Positions 27,103 through 35,854 of a stretch of DNA of 64,000 nucleotides are shown in pieces (positions within the stretch are counted from its first letter, which is position 1; every line of letters starts with the position of its first letter). Origin of the DNA: CBINFS01 sp966250015 (GTDB lineage: Bacteria; Bacteroidota; Rhodothermia; Rhodothermales; DASSAV01); NCBI GenBank assembly GCA_966250015.1, contig CBINFS010000020.1, positions 1-64,000 of the forward strand, given 5' to 3'. Below the pieces are notes generated by a model that worked only from the letters and a program-made list of their open reading frames with translations, did not search any database and had not been told where the DNA came from. The position numbers and the translations under genes are program-made.

Positions 27103-27827
27103 CAAGTAAGTGGTGTCTGCTCGGGATCCCAGCGTAGCAGGACCGCCTGAACACCCTCCAGATGAGCCTCCATGCGCTCCTGCGCGAGGGCCGCATCCCT
27201 GCGGCGTAACGCATCGAGCAGGCCCAGGTGCTCCTGGTGGTCTTTCTCCCGAGATCCGTAAATCCCGAGAATCATTCTTTGCTCTCGCAAAAACAGATTG
27301 GTCAACACTTCCTGAAGCTGAGCCAGGACCGTATTCCCCGACGCCACGGCAATTTCCCGGTGAAACGCCATGTTCGTCACGCTCAGCACGACGTCATTGT
27401 CCAGATTTTCTTCGGACTTGGCCAGAAGCTCGGCCATTTTTGCCAGGTGCTCTTCAGTTGCCGCGCTGGCGGCAAGCGTTATGGCCTTTACTTCGATGGG
27501 TATTCTCGCGCCGACGAGGTCGAGAAGCAGCTTCTTGGACACGAGCCCGCCATAAACGGGGTTCGACACGAGCAGTACGTCCTGGCCTTTCCCTACGTAG
27601 ACGCCCGACCCGTGCTTGATCTCGACGACCCCCATCATTTCCAGCTTCTTGAGCGCTTCGCGCAGGGTGGGATGCCCTACACCAAAGCTGCGCGCCATCT
27701 CCATGATTGCCGGTAAACGGTCTCCCGGTTGATAAACCCCTTTCCGAATCAACCGGACGAGACGTTCCGCCAGATCATCCGCCAGACTGGACTTCTCTAT
27801 GGGTTTAAAGTCGGCATTCATTCTCAA
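27102..27827 (-). CDS. GntR-family (FadR/FCD subgroup) transcriptional regulator
   Basis: The product has 241 residues. An N-terminal winged helix-turn-helix (residues ~12-75: YQPGDRLPAIMEMARSFGVG, PTLREALKKLEMMGVVEIKHG) is followed by an all-helical FCD ligand domain (~95-230) with AFHREIAVASGN and a later DHQEHLGLLDAL, which supply the usual metal-binding histidines. FCD regulators of this kind commonly sense uronates or their breakdown products. It is the first gene of an operon with GH115 and GH9 and is divergent from GH3; the 180-base gap holds a long inverted repeat and a promoter. It is the natural candidate for controlling the whole xylan locus and itself. The exact ligand is not known. 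Confidence 0.93.
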   Translation of the reverse strand: MRMNADFKPIEKSSLADDLAERLVRLIRKGVYQPGDRLPAIMEMARSFGVGHPTLREALKKLEMMGVVEIKHGSGVYVGKGQDVLLVSNPVYGGLVSKKLLLDLVGARIPIEVKAITLAASAATEEHLAKMAELLAKSEENLDNDVVLSVTNMAFHREIAVASGNTVLAQLQEVLTNLFLREQRMILGIYGSREKDHQEHLGLLDALRRRDAALAQERMEAHLEGVQAVLLRWDPEQTPLT

Positions 27828-27832
27828 GCTAC

Positions 27833-27861
27833 TTGACGGGCAAATCGTAAAGTGATATTAT
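27833..27861 (+). promoter_or_regulatory. Sigma70-like promoter for GH3-GPH-GH10, with operator-like motif over the -10
   Basis: TTGACG at 27833-27838 and TATTAT at 27856-27861 are separated by exactly 17 bases. The -10 is embedded in GTGATATTATGAG (27852-27864), one of four copies of the shared AAxTGATATTATCA motif, so a bound repressor would cover it. Confidence 0.6.
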
Positions 27862-27868
27862 GAGTTCG

Positions 27869-27905
27869 CTTGACAAGGTACGCCTCTTAAAACGTACTTG
27901 TCAAG
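27869..27905. promoter_or_regulatory. Long inverted repeat in the GntR/GH3 divergent region, likely operator
   Basis: CTTGACAAGGTACG (27869-27882) and CGTACTTGTCAAG (27893-27905) are inverted copies, differing by one inserted G, around a 10-base spacer. It begins at the predicted transcription start of the GH3 unit. It could be an operator for the divergent GntR protein or a 5' mRNA hairpin. Confidence 0.5.
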
Positions 27906-28007
27906 CATGGTGGCCATTGCACGGAAACCTTACGGGCAGGTTTCAACCCGTGCCGGCTAGATCCCCCAACATCACGGTAAATCCATCAATTTTGCTGCTT
28001 CGACAGG

Positions 28008-30332
28008 ATGAACGACATCGACGCCGCCGCTCTTCCCGCTTACCGCAGGGCAGATCTGTCTCCTTGGGAAAGAGTCAACGACCTGCTGTCTCGTATGACC
28101 CTCGAAGAGAAGGCGGCGCAGATGGTTGGTATCTGGCAGCAGAAAGCCGACACCCTGCTGGATTCCCGTGGCAACTTCGATTACGAAAAGGCGAAAGCAG
28201 CCTTTGGGGAAGGGCACGGGCTCGGTCAGGTCGGCCGCCCCAGTGACTCCGGAAGCAGCGGGCACGAACCGGAAAAGGGTAAAAACGCACGCGGACAGGC
28301 CGAGCTGACCAATGCCATCCAGCGCTTCTTCATCGAGGAGAGCCGGCTCGGCATCCCGGTGATCTTCCACGAGGAGTGCCTGCACGGCCACGCCGCCGTC
28401 GACGGCACCAGCTTCCCGCAACCGATCGCCCTCGCCGGCACCTTCAACCCAGCCCTCGTCGAATCACTCTACGCCATGGCGGCCCGGGAAGCGCGCGCAC
28501 GCGGCGCGCATCAGGCGCTCGCACCGGTGCTGGACGTGGCGCGTGATCCGAGGTGGGGGCGCGTCGAGGAAACCTTCGGGGAGGATCCGTACCTGATCGC
28601 CCGGATGGGCGTGGCTGCCGTTCGTGGTTTCCAGGGCGACGCGACGTTCAGGGACAAAAAGCACCTGATCGCCACGCTCAAGCACTTTGCCGGACACGGC
28701 CAGCCGGAGTCGGGTATGAACTGCGCACCCGCCAACATATCCGAACGCGAGCTCCGGCAGGTCTTTTTGTATCCCTTCCTGGAAGCGCTTCAGAAAGGCG
28801 GCGCCGTCAGCGTGATGCCCTCGTACAACGAGATAGACGGCGTCCCGTCGCACGCGAACACATGGCTCCTCCGAAAAGTCCTGCGCGACGAATGGGGCTT
28901 CGAGGGCTTTTGCGTCTCGGACTACTACGCGATCTGGGAGCTTTACGACCGCCCCGACACCCACGGCCACCACGTTGCGAAGGATAAAAAGGAGGCGGCG
29001 GTCCTCGCCGTCCGCGCCGGCGTCAACATCGAGCTGCCCGAGCCGGACTGCTACCGGCACCTCGTCGAGCTCGTGCGCGAGGGCGTGCTCGAAGAGAAGG
29101 AGCTCGACGAGCTCGTCGCGCCCATGCTGTACTGGAAGTTCCGCCTCGGCCTGTTCGACGATCCCTACGTCGATCCCGACGAGGCGGAGCGTGTGGTCGG
29201 CTCCGACGCCCACCGCGAGCTCGCCCTCCAGGGAGCGCGGGAAGCGATCACGCTGCTGAAGAACGAAAAGAACCTGTTGCCCCTGAATCTCGACGCCATC
29301 ACGTCGATCGCTGTGATCGGTCCGAACGCCAACCGCAGCCTGCTCGGCGGATACAGCGGCGTGCCGAAGCACAACGTCACCGTGCTTGACGGCATCAAGG
29401 CAAGGGTGGGCGACCGTATCCGGGTGCTCTACGCCGAGGGGTGCAAAATCACCGTCGGCGGCTCGTGGAACCAGGACGAGGTCGTGCTGCCCGATCCGGA
29501 GGAGGACTGGCAGCTGATCGAAGAGGCGACGCACGTGGCGAAACGTGCGGACGTGATCGTGCTCGCGCTCGGCGGTAACGAGCAGACCTCCCGCGAGTCC
29601 TGGGCGCTCAACCACATGGGCGACCGCACGAGCCTCGACCCGGTAGGAAGGCAGGACGATCTGGTGCGCGCTATGCTCGCCACCGGAAAGCCGGTCGTCG
29701 TATTCCTGTTCAACGGCCGGCCGCTGTCGATCAACTACATCAGCGCACACGTACCCGCCATCTTCGAGTGCTGGTACCTGGGACAGGAAACCGGACGCGC
29801 CGTCGCCGAAGTGCTCTTCGGGGACTACAATCCGGGCGGGAAGCTTCCCATCACGATCCCGCGTTCGGTCGGGCACCTGCCGGCATTCTACAATCATAAA
29901 CCGTCGGCGAGGCGCGGGTATCTGTTCGACGACGTATCGCCGCTGTACGCCTTCGGATACGGCCTGAGCTATACCACCTTCGCCATCGAGAACCCCCGCC
30001 TCGAGGAGGACCGCATACCGCGCGACGGGTCCACCCGCCTGCTCGTCGACGTAACGAATACGGGCGACCGGGAGGGTTCCGAAGTCGTCCAGATGTACGT
30101 CCGGGACTGCGTCAGCTCGGTGACACGGCCCGTGAAGGAATTGAAAGGGTTCGAACGCGTGTTTCTCCGTCCGGGCGAGACCAAAACCGTCTCGTTCGAC
30201 ATAACCCCGGACCTCCTCGCGTTCTACGACATAAACAAAAACTATACGGTCGAGCCGGGTGAGTTTGAGATCAAAGTCGGTAATTCATCGCGTGACGAGG
30301 ACCTCCAGACCGTCATCCTCCATGTGTCCTGA
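28008..30332 (+). CDS. Glycoside hydrolase family 3 beta-xylosidase/beta-glucosidase
   Basis: The product has 774 residues and no signal peptide, so it is probably cytoplasmic. The N-terminal (alpha/beta)8 domain carries LAPVLDVARDPRWGRVEETF, the Lys225-His226 pair (LKHFAGHG) and the nucleophile Asp305 in FCVSDYYAI. The second alpha/beta sandwich domain starts near residue 410 (LLKNEKNLLPL), and a C-terminal fibronectin III-like domain has GSEVVQMYVRD and RPVKELKGFERVFLRPGE. Full length is typical of GH3 beta-xylosidases with the FnIII domain. With a GPH transporter and a GH10 xylanase directly downstream, xylo-oligosaccharide hydrolysis after uptake is the most likely job; glucosidase activity is not excluded. 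Confidence 0.93.
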   Translation: MNDIDAAALPAYRRADLSPWERVNDLLSRMTLEEKAAQMVGIWQQKADTLLDSRGNFDYEKAKAAFGEGHGLGQVGRPSDSGSSGHEPEKGKNARGQAELTNAIQRFFIEESRLGIPVIFHEECLHGHAAVDGTSFPQPIALAGTFNPALVESLYAMAAREARARGAHQALAPVLDVARDPRWGRVEETFGEDPYLIARMGVAAVRGFQGDATFRDKKHLIATLKHFAGHGQPESGMNCAPANISERELRQVFLYPFLEALQKGGAVSVMPSYNEIDGVPSHANTWLLRKVLRDEWGFEGFCVSDYYAIWELYDRPDTHGHHVAKDKKEAAVLAVRAGVNIELPEPDCYRHLVELVREGVLEEKELDELVAPMLYWKFRLGLFDDPYVDPDEAERVVGSDAHRELALQGAREAITLLKNEKNLLPLNLDAITSIAVIGPNANRSLLGGYSGVPKHNVTVLDGIKARVGDRIRVLYAEGCKITVGGSWNQDEVVLPDPEEDWQLIEEATHVAKRADVIVLALGGNEQTSRESWALNHMGDRTSLDPVGRQDDLVRAMLATGKPVVVFLFNGRPLSINYISAHVPAIFECWYLGQETGRAVAEVLFGDYNPGGKLPITIPRSVGHLPAFYNHKPSARRGYLFDDVSPLYAFGYGLSYTTFAIENPRLEEDRIPRDGSTRLLVDVTNTGDREGSEVVQMYVRDCVSSVTRPVKELKGFERVFLRPGETKTVSFDITPDLLAFYDINKNYTVEPGEFEIKVGNSSRDEDLQTVILHVS

Positions 30333-30379
30333 GATGCAAAAGCTGCAACCCGGGACTGAAGTGCCAACCAGGTATTTGT

Positions 30380-31819
30380 ATGGAAACTAATCTGAATCCC
30401 CCGGCAACGGCGACGACAGCCCGAACCGATCTCATCCACCCGAGACTGAGTCTGAAGGAAAAGATTGGCTACAGCCTCGGCGACGCGGCGTCGAACCTCT
30501 ATTTCCAGACGTTTGTCGTATTCCTGCCGATCTTCTACACCGACGTTTTCGGCATATCCGCGGCAGCCATGGGCACCATGCTGCTCGTCACGCGGATCTT
30601 CGACGCCGTCAACGACCCCATCATGGGGATGATCGCCGACCGGACCGAAACACGCTGGGGGAAGTTCCGCCCGTACATGGCGTGGTGCGCCATTCCTTTT
30701 GCACTGGCCGGCGTCCTCGCCTTCACGACGCCCAACTTCGGCCCGACGGGCATGCTGGTGTACGCCTACGCCACCTACATGCTGCTCATCGTTTTCTACA
30801 CCGTCGTCAACGTTCCCTATTCGGCGTTGATGGGGGTCATTACCCCCAATTCGGCGGAGCGGACGCAGGTATCTACCTTCCGGTTCGTGGCTGCCTTCGT
30901 CGGACAGTTCATCATCGGCGCCACCGCCCTCATCCTGGTCGAGCAGCTCGGCGGCGGGAATGAACAACGCGGCTGGCAGCTCACAATGGCCCTCTACGGC
31001 GTTCTGGCCGTTCTCCTGCTCTTCGGAACGTTCTTCCTGACGCGGGAACGGGTCAAACCAACACCGGCCCAACAAGGCAGGGTAAGCGAGGACCTGAAGG
31101 ACCTCGTGAAAAACAAGCCGTGGGTCCTGATCGCGCTCGCTACGGTCTTCCAGCTGACCTACATCGTCATGCGCGGATCGGCGACGCCCTACTACTTCAG
31201 GTACTTCGTCCAGGACCAACAGCTCGTGCTCTTCGGCGCCACGATCGACCTGACCTACGCCGTCTTTACGTCCTCCTTCGTGACCATGGGCACCGTCTCC
31301 ACCCTCATCGGCGCCATCTGTACAGGGCTGTTCACGAAGCGGATGGACAAAAAGACCACGTATGCAGCCTTCCTCCTGGCCAGTGCCATTTTCTCGGCGG
31401 CCTTCTTCCTGCTCAGGCCGGAAAACGTGCTGGCGATTTATGCCCTCAACGTGCTCGTGTCCTTCTTCTTCGGGTCGGTCTCCGTGTTGCAGTGGGCCAT
31501 CTACACCGACGCCGCCGACTTCGGCGAGTGGAAGTTCGGCCGCCGCGCAACGGGTCTCGTCATGGCCGCCTCCCTGTTTGCCCTGAAGCTGGGGCTTACG
31601 CTTGGCGGCGCCATCGTCGGCTGGATCCTCGGCATGTACGGATTTGTCAGCGGCGTCGAACAGACCGAAACGACGATGGTCGGCATCCGAATGCTCATGA
31701 GCTTCTATCCGGCATTGTTCGGAATAATCGGCGGGCTCATCATGTTCTTCTACCCGCTGAACGACCGGATGATGGTCACCATCGAGCAGGACCTGACGGC
31801 CAGAAGAGGAGAAGCCTGA
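30380..31819 (+). CDS. GPH-family (MelB-like) sugar:cation symporter
   Basis: The product has 479 residues with about twelve hydrophobic segments. The N-terminal signature LSLKEKIGYSLGDAASNLYFQ, the DAVNDPIMGMIADRTETRWGKFRPYM loop and the cytosolic loop QVSTFRFVAAF are typical of the glycoside-pentoside-hexuronide family. Members next to GH3/GH10 genes move xylo-oligosaccharides or xylosides with Na+ or H+ across the inner membrane. It starts 47 bases after GH3 and 41 bases before GH10, so it is the middle gene of an operon. The substrate is inferred from neighbours. Confidence 0.93.
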   Translation: METNLNPPATATTARTDLIHPRLSLKEKIGYSLGDAASNLYFQTFVVFLPIFYTDVFGISAAAMGTMLLVTRIFDAVNDPIMGMIADRTETRWGKFRPYMAWCAIPFALAGVLAFTTPNFGPTGMLVYAYATYMLLIVFYTVVNVPYSALMGVITPNSAERTQVSTFRFVAAFVGQFIIGATALILVEQLGGGNEQRGWQLTMALYGVLAVLLLFGTFFLTRERVKPTPAQQGRVSEDLKDLVKNKPWVLIALATVFQLTYIVMRGSATPYYFRYFVQDQQLVLFGATIDLTYAVFTSSFVTMGTVSTLIGAICTGLFTKRMDKKTTYAAFLLASAIFSAAFFLLRPENVLAIYALNVLVSFFFGSVSVLQWAIYTDAADFGEWKFGRRATGLVMAASLFALKLGLTLGGAIVGWILGMYGFVSGVEQTETTMVGIRMLMSFYPALFGIIGGLIMFFYPLNDRMMVTIEQDLTARRGEA

Positions 31820-31860
31820 GCTGCCCTCAGATCGAATTATTCAACGCACCCCCTACGATC

Positions 31861-33027
31861 ATGAAGCGATTATCCACCGCCCTGCTGACCGGCCTTCTCG
31901 CCGCCCTCTTCATCGCCGGCTGCGACCGGCCGGAGCCGGAGAGCGCCGCCGACGAAGTGCCCGCGCTGAAGGACGTATTCGACGGAGCCTTCCTCATCGG
32001 CGCCGCCATCAACCCGAACCACTACTTCGAGCGGGATGAACAAGGTGCGGCTCTCGTCAAGCGCCACTTCAATACGGTAACCGCCGAAAACTCAATGAAG
32101 TGGGAGCGTATCCATCCCGAGCCGGGCAGGTACGACTTCGAAAATGCCGACCAGTTCGTCCAGTTCGCTGAGGAAAACGGCATGTTCATCGTCGGCCACA
32201 CCCTCGTCTGGCACAGCCAGATACCCTCGTGGGTGTTCGAGGACGCCGAGGGCAACCCCGTTAGCCGCGATACCCTCCTGGCCCGCATGCGGGACCACAT
32301 CCAGACCGTCGTCGGCCGTTACAAAGGCCGTGTTCACGGGTGGGACGTCGTCAATGAGGCCCTGAACGAAGACGGGACGCTGCGGCGGACCCCATTCCTC
32401 GAAATCATCGGCGAGGACTACATCCGACTCGCTTTCCAGTGGGCGCACGAAGTCGATCCGGACGCCGAGCTCTACTACAACGACTACTCACTCGAAAACG
32501 AGCAGAAACGCGACGGCGCCGTGCGGCTAGTAAAGAGCCTCCTTGACCAGGGCATCCCGGTCACTGCCATCGGAACGCAGGGGCACTTCAACCTCGAGTG
32601 GCCGAGCGTCGAATTGCAGGAGGCCGCAATCGAGGCTTTTGCCGAGATCGGCGTCAAAGTCCACGTCACCGAGCTGGATATCGACGTGCTCCCCCGGGCC
32701 ACTCCCGAGCAGACCGCCGACATCGCGCGGACGGCTGAAATGGCGGAGGGGTTGAACCCGTACGCCGAAGCCCTCCCGGATTCCGTCCAGGAGCTCCTTG
32801 CCCGTCGTTACGCAGAGCTCTTCGACGTTTACCTTCGGCATCAAGACGCCGTCGACAGGGTCACGTTCTGGGGTGTGACGGATGGTGATTCCTGGAAAAA
32901 CAACTGGCCCGTCCCCGGACGTACCAACTATCCACTGCTTTTCGACCGCGCGTACCAGCCCAAACCTGCGTTTCACGCGATTGTCGATTTAGTGAGGGAT
33001 GGCCCGGTTGCAAGCACCGAACGGTAA
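31861..33027 (+). CDS. GH10 endo-beta-1,4-xylanase, lipoprotein
   Basis: The product has 388 residues. The start is the ATG at 31861, which gives MKRLSTALLTGLLAALFIAGC, a lipoprotein signal with Cys21; the same frame is open far upstream but only across the transporter gene. One GH10 catalytic domain fills the rest. Landmarks are NSMKWERIHPEPGRYDF, GHTLVWHSQIPSWV, the acid/base Glu166 in WDVVNEAL, YYNDYSLE, the nucleophile Glu271 in VTELDID and the closing FWGVTDGDSWKNN. A membrane-anchored GH10 usually shortens oligosaccharides at the cell surface or in the periplasm. It is third in the GH3-GPH-GH10 operon. Confidence 0.96.
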   Translation: MKRLSTALLTGLLAALFIAGCDRPEPESAADEVPALKDVFDGAFLIGAAINPNHYFERDEQGAALVKRHFNTVTAENSMKWERIHPEPGRYDFENADQFVQFAEENGMFIVGHTLVWHSQIPSWVFEDAEGNPVSRDTLLARMRDHIQTVVGRYKGRVHGWDVVNEALNEDGTLRRTPFLEIIGEDYIRLAFQWAHEVDPDAELYYNDYSLENEQKRDGAVRLVKSLLDQGIPVTAIGTQGHFNLEWPSVELQEAAIEAFAEIGVKVHVTELDIDVLPRATPEQTADIARTAEMAEGLNPYAEALPDSVQELLARRYAELFDVYLRHQDAVDRVTFWGVTDGDSWKNNWPVPGRTNYPLLFDRAYQPKPAFHAIVDLVRDGPVASTER

Positions 33028-33089
33028 GGGAAGGCCGTCATTACACATAATTTACAGGTTTCCCGCCTAGCACCGACCTCCCAATTGGG

Positions 33090-33118
33090 TTGACACGACG
33101 TCAGGGCCTCCATATAAT
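33090..33118 (+). promoter_or_regulatory. Perfect TTGACA-17-TATAAT promoter upstream of the T9SS GH10
   Basis: TTGACA at 33090-33095 and TATAAT at 33113-33118 are separated by 17 bases, an exact match to the general sigma70 consensus. The predicted start lies about 33125, directly at the operator-like motif. Confidence 0.75.
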
Positions 33119-33125
33119 ACCATAA

Positions 33126-33147
33126 ATTGATAAAATGATATTAAGTG
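33126..33147. promoter_or_regulatory. Copy of the shared TGATATTAT operator-like motif
   Basis: AATGATATTAAGTG (33134-33147), preceded by TTGATA at 33127-33132, matches the left part of the AAxTGATATTATCA consensus. It sits at the predicted start of transcription, a typical repressor position. It is the most degenerate of the four copies. Confidence 0.45.
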
Positions 33148-33338
33148 CCCCCATCTCTCCTTTATAGGAATGTGGGCCACGTAAACTGGGACGTACCCTC
33201 ATTGACATATCCACAGCCAGTCCCGGTTTGCCGTGCGCCGGCTGCTGAGGCGCCGCATACCGACCGTGCTTTTGTGTGGATTGCTCTCAAGTGAATGCAA
33301 TCACTCCTGTCATCCACACTTACAGCAAGGCATCGAGT

Positions 33339-35768
33339 ATGAGAACAAAGGAAACCAGGTATTTCGTACGGTCCTTTCTGTCCGCCCTATGCGTTTTCTT
33401 GCTAGTCACCATCCAGGATGCGCAGGCACAGGATGCCGCAAGACCACTCAACGTAAACGGGAGCTTTGAAAATACCGAACCGGGCATCCTCTCCCCAGAC
33501 GAGGACCTGGAAGGCTGGAAACTAAACGTGGGGTCCAGCATCACCGAACCGCCGGTATTTGAGATCGTCGAGGACCCCGTCCAGCATGGCAGCCGGGCGC
33601 TGAAGGTTCTCGTGAACCAGACGGGCGACAACGCCTGGGACGTCGAGGCTGCTGCCGACAGCATCCCGGTCGTTCCGGGCACGACGTACCGCTTCTCCAT
33701 CTGGGCTCGCGCCGAAGGGTCCGGCGGCACCGCCAGCTTCACCGTCGGGAACTACTCGTTCAACGAATACGGCCGCATCGGATCGGAGCGAGTCACCCTC
33801 ACGGATGAATGGCAGGAGTTCACGTTTACGTTCAGGATCACCGATCAGGAAACCTACATTCGCGCGCCAATCCACTTCAGCTTTGCCGGGAACGTTGGCG
33901 ACGCCGTCTACATCGACAACCTCCGTATCTACGACCCGAACTTCGGCCGTACTCCCATCATCGTCGAAGCCGAATCGGGCGAGCTGGGGGGCGATTTCGA
34001 AATCCTCGAAGACGAGGACGACGGCGCCTCCTACATCGCCATTCAGACCAACTTCATCGACGTCTCCTATCCCGGACCCGAACGCACCGCCACTTTCGAG
34101 GTCACCTTCCCCGATAGCGGCTGGTACGACCTCTACGCTCGCATCCGCATCGGGCCGAGCCAGTTCGACGACGACAGCTTCTTCTACGCCAACAGCTTTG
34201 GCGCCCGGGACGAAACTGACCCCGACCTCTGGACCATCGTAAATAACATCGTCTCGGCCGGCTTTACTGAAGACGACGACTTCGTCACCGGCCGGGGCAG
34301 CGCTTCCTTCGGCGTGTGGAAGTGGCTGAACCTCTCCGAAAACAACTTCGACGAGGATCCCGACTCGTTTTACGTGCATCCAGATAGCCTGACCCAGACG
34401 TTCCAGATCGGCGCTCGCGAGGACGGGCTCGACATCGACAAGATAGCCTTTGCCCGATCCAACCTGTTCTTTACCGTCGAAAACCTCGACAACGGCGAGG
34501 CCGGCGTCGACGAGCTGCCTGACGACACTGAGCCGCTCGGACCCCCGCTCGCCGAAGGAACCGGCAAGTGGCTCGGCAGCGCCTACAGCGGCCCGCAGGT
34601 CGAAGACTTCGAAGCCTACTGGAACCAGGTTACCCCCGAGAATGCAGGCAAATGGGGTAGCGTGGAAGGCAGGCGGGATACGATGAACTGGGCTGAGCTC
34701 GATGCTGCCTACGAGCTCGCAAAGGAGAACGGCATGGCGTTCCGCCTCCACGTGCTCCTCTGGGGCAACCAGCAACCCGGCTGGATTGCCGACCTTCCCG
34801 TCGAGGAACAGCGCGAAGAGATCGAAGAGTGGTTCACTGCCGTCGCCGAGCGGTACCCCGATTTGGATTACGTCGAGGTGGTCAACGAGCCACTCCACGA
34901 CCCGCCGGACGACCCCGAGGATGGCGGGTACATCGAAGCGCTCGGCGGCACCGGCGAAACGGGATGGGACTGGGTCATCACCGCCTTCGAAATGGCTCGG
35001 GAGATCTTCCCCGAAACGACGAAGCTGTTGATCAACGATTACAACATCCTCTCGAGCATGAACAACGCCCGGCGGTACGTCCAGCTCGTCAGGCTGCTGC
35101 AGGAGAGGGGGTTGATCGACGGAATAGGCGTCCAGGGCCATGCCTTCTCGACCCGCGGCCCCGTTGCGGGTATGGTCGCCGTCCTGGACACCCTCGCGGC
35201 GACCGGTCTGCCCATCCAGGTCACCGAAATGGACGTCGACGGGAATCCCAACGAGGACGACTCATTGACCGATGAGGAGTCCGATCAGAACCAGCTCGAA
35301 ACGATGCAGCGGATCTTCCCCGCGCTCTGGGCTCACCCGGCGGTCGAAGGGATCACGTTCTGGGGCTGGCGTCCCGGCCTGTGGCGGCATAGTCAGGAAG
35401 CCTACCTGGTGCGGCCTAACGGCGAAGAACGTCCCGCCCTCGTATGGCTGAGAGGCTACCTCCAGTCCTACGCGCTGCCCGCGGAGCCCGGTGCAGAGGT
35501 CCCGCAGGCCTTCCGCCTCCTGGGCAACTACCCGAACCCGTTCAACCCGACGACCCGGATCAGATATGAGCTGGCTGAACCGGCTGAAGTGACGCTCAAA
35601 GTATTCGACCTGCTCGGCAGGCAGGTCCAGACCCTCGTATCGGCTTATCAGGTTCCCGGTGAATACACCGTGACGTTCGACGCCCGGGACCTCTCCAGCG
35701 GCGTCTACCTGTATCGCCTGGAAGCCGGCTCGTTTGTTCAGACCCGACCAATGTTGCTCGTGAAATGA
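33339..35768 (+). CDS. Multidomain GH10 xylanase with carbohydrate-binding modules and T9SS sorting tail
   Basis: The product has 809 residues. The ATG at 33339, after an AAGG stretch, gives MRTKETRYFVRSFLSALCVFLLVTIQDAQAQ, a type I signal peptide. Residues ~36-198 are a CBM4_9-like jelly roll (NGSFENTEPG...GDAVYIDNLRIYDP). Residues ~206-375 are a CBM6-like beta domain (IIVEAESGELGGDFEILED). The GH10 catalytic domain spans ~405-715 with TPENAGKWGSVEG, Glu517 (VVNEPLHD) and Glu630 (VTEMDVDG). The last ~85 residues are a T9SS sorting domain (NYPNPFNPTTRIRYEL). The protein is exported to the surface or released and attacks polymeric xylan. It starts its own transcription unit. Confidence 0.94.
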   Translation: MRTKETRYFVRSFLSALCVFLLVTIQDAQAQDAARPLNVNGSFENTEPGILSPDEDLEGWKLNVGSSITEPPVFEIVEDPVQHGSRALKVLVNQTGDNAWDVEAAADSIPVVPGTTYRFSIWARAEGSGGTASFTVGNYSFNEYGRIGSERVTLTDEWQEFTFTFRITDQETYIRAPIHFSFAGNVGDAVYIDNLRIYDPNFGRTPIIVEAESGELGGDFEILEDEDDGASYIAIQTNFIDVSYPGPERTATFEVTFPDSGWYDLYARIRIGPSQFDDDSFFYANSFGARDETDPDLWTIVNNIVSAGFTEDDDFVTGRGSASFGVWKWLNLSENNFDEDPDSFYVHPDSLTQTFQIGAREDGLDIDKIAFARSNLFFTVENLDNGEAGVDELPDDTEPLGPPLAEGTGKWLGSAYSGPQVEDFEAYWNQVTPENAGKWGSVEGRRDTMNWAELDAAYELAKENGMAFRLHVLLWGNQQPGWIADLPVEEQREEIEEWFTAVAERYPDLDYVEVVNEPLHDPPDDPEDGGYIEALGGTGETGWDWVITAFEMAREIFPETTKLLINDYNILSSMNNARRYVQLVRLLQERGLIDGIGVQGHAFSTRGPVAGMVAVLDTLAATGLPIQVTEMDVDGNPNEDDSLTDEESDQNQLETMQRIFPALWAHPAVEGITFWGWRPGLWRHSQEAYLVRPNGEERPALVWLRGYLQSYALPAEPGAEVPQAFRLLGNYPNPFNPTTRIRYELAEPAEVTLKVFDLLGRQVQTLVSAYQVPGEYTVTFDARDLSSGVYLYRLEAGSFVQTRPMLLVK

Positions 35769-35789
35769 CGTGTGCAACATGAAGCACGA

Positions 35790-35812
35790 CGGCGCCCGCT
35801 CCAGGCCGGCGC
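35790..35812 (+). terminator. Weak GC-rich hairpin between two T9SS genes
   Basis: GGCGCC at 35790-35795 can pair with GGCGCC at 35807-35812 around an 11-base loop; no T-tract follows. It may reduce read-through into the next gene. Confidence 0.25.
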
Positions 35813-35854
35813 CAGCCCCCTTTACCTACCACGAACGAATTCATGGAGGAAACA

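Larger units (their letters stand above)
33028..33338. other. Intergenic region with promoter and operator-like site
   Basis: This 311-base gap after the first GH10 holds the promoter at 33090-33118 and the motif at 33126-33147, then a ~190-base leader to the second GH10 gene. No strong terminator is visible behind the upstream operon. The in-frame ATG at 33276 lies in this leader and is not the likely start. Confidence 0.6.

Noticed and set aside
31120..31860. An N-terminal extension of the GH10 lipoprotein
   Set aside because: The frame overlaps the GPH transporter out of phase; the ATG at 31861 gives a proper lipoprotein signal.
33276..33338. Upstream ATG for the second GH10 enzyme
   Set aside because: It would add 21 residues before a clear signal peptide; the ATG at 33339 fits better.
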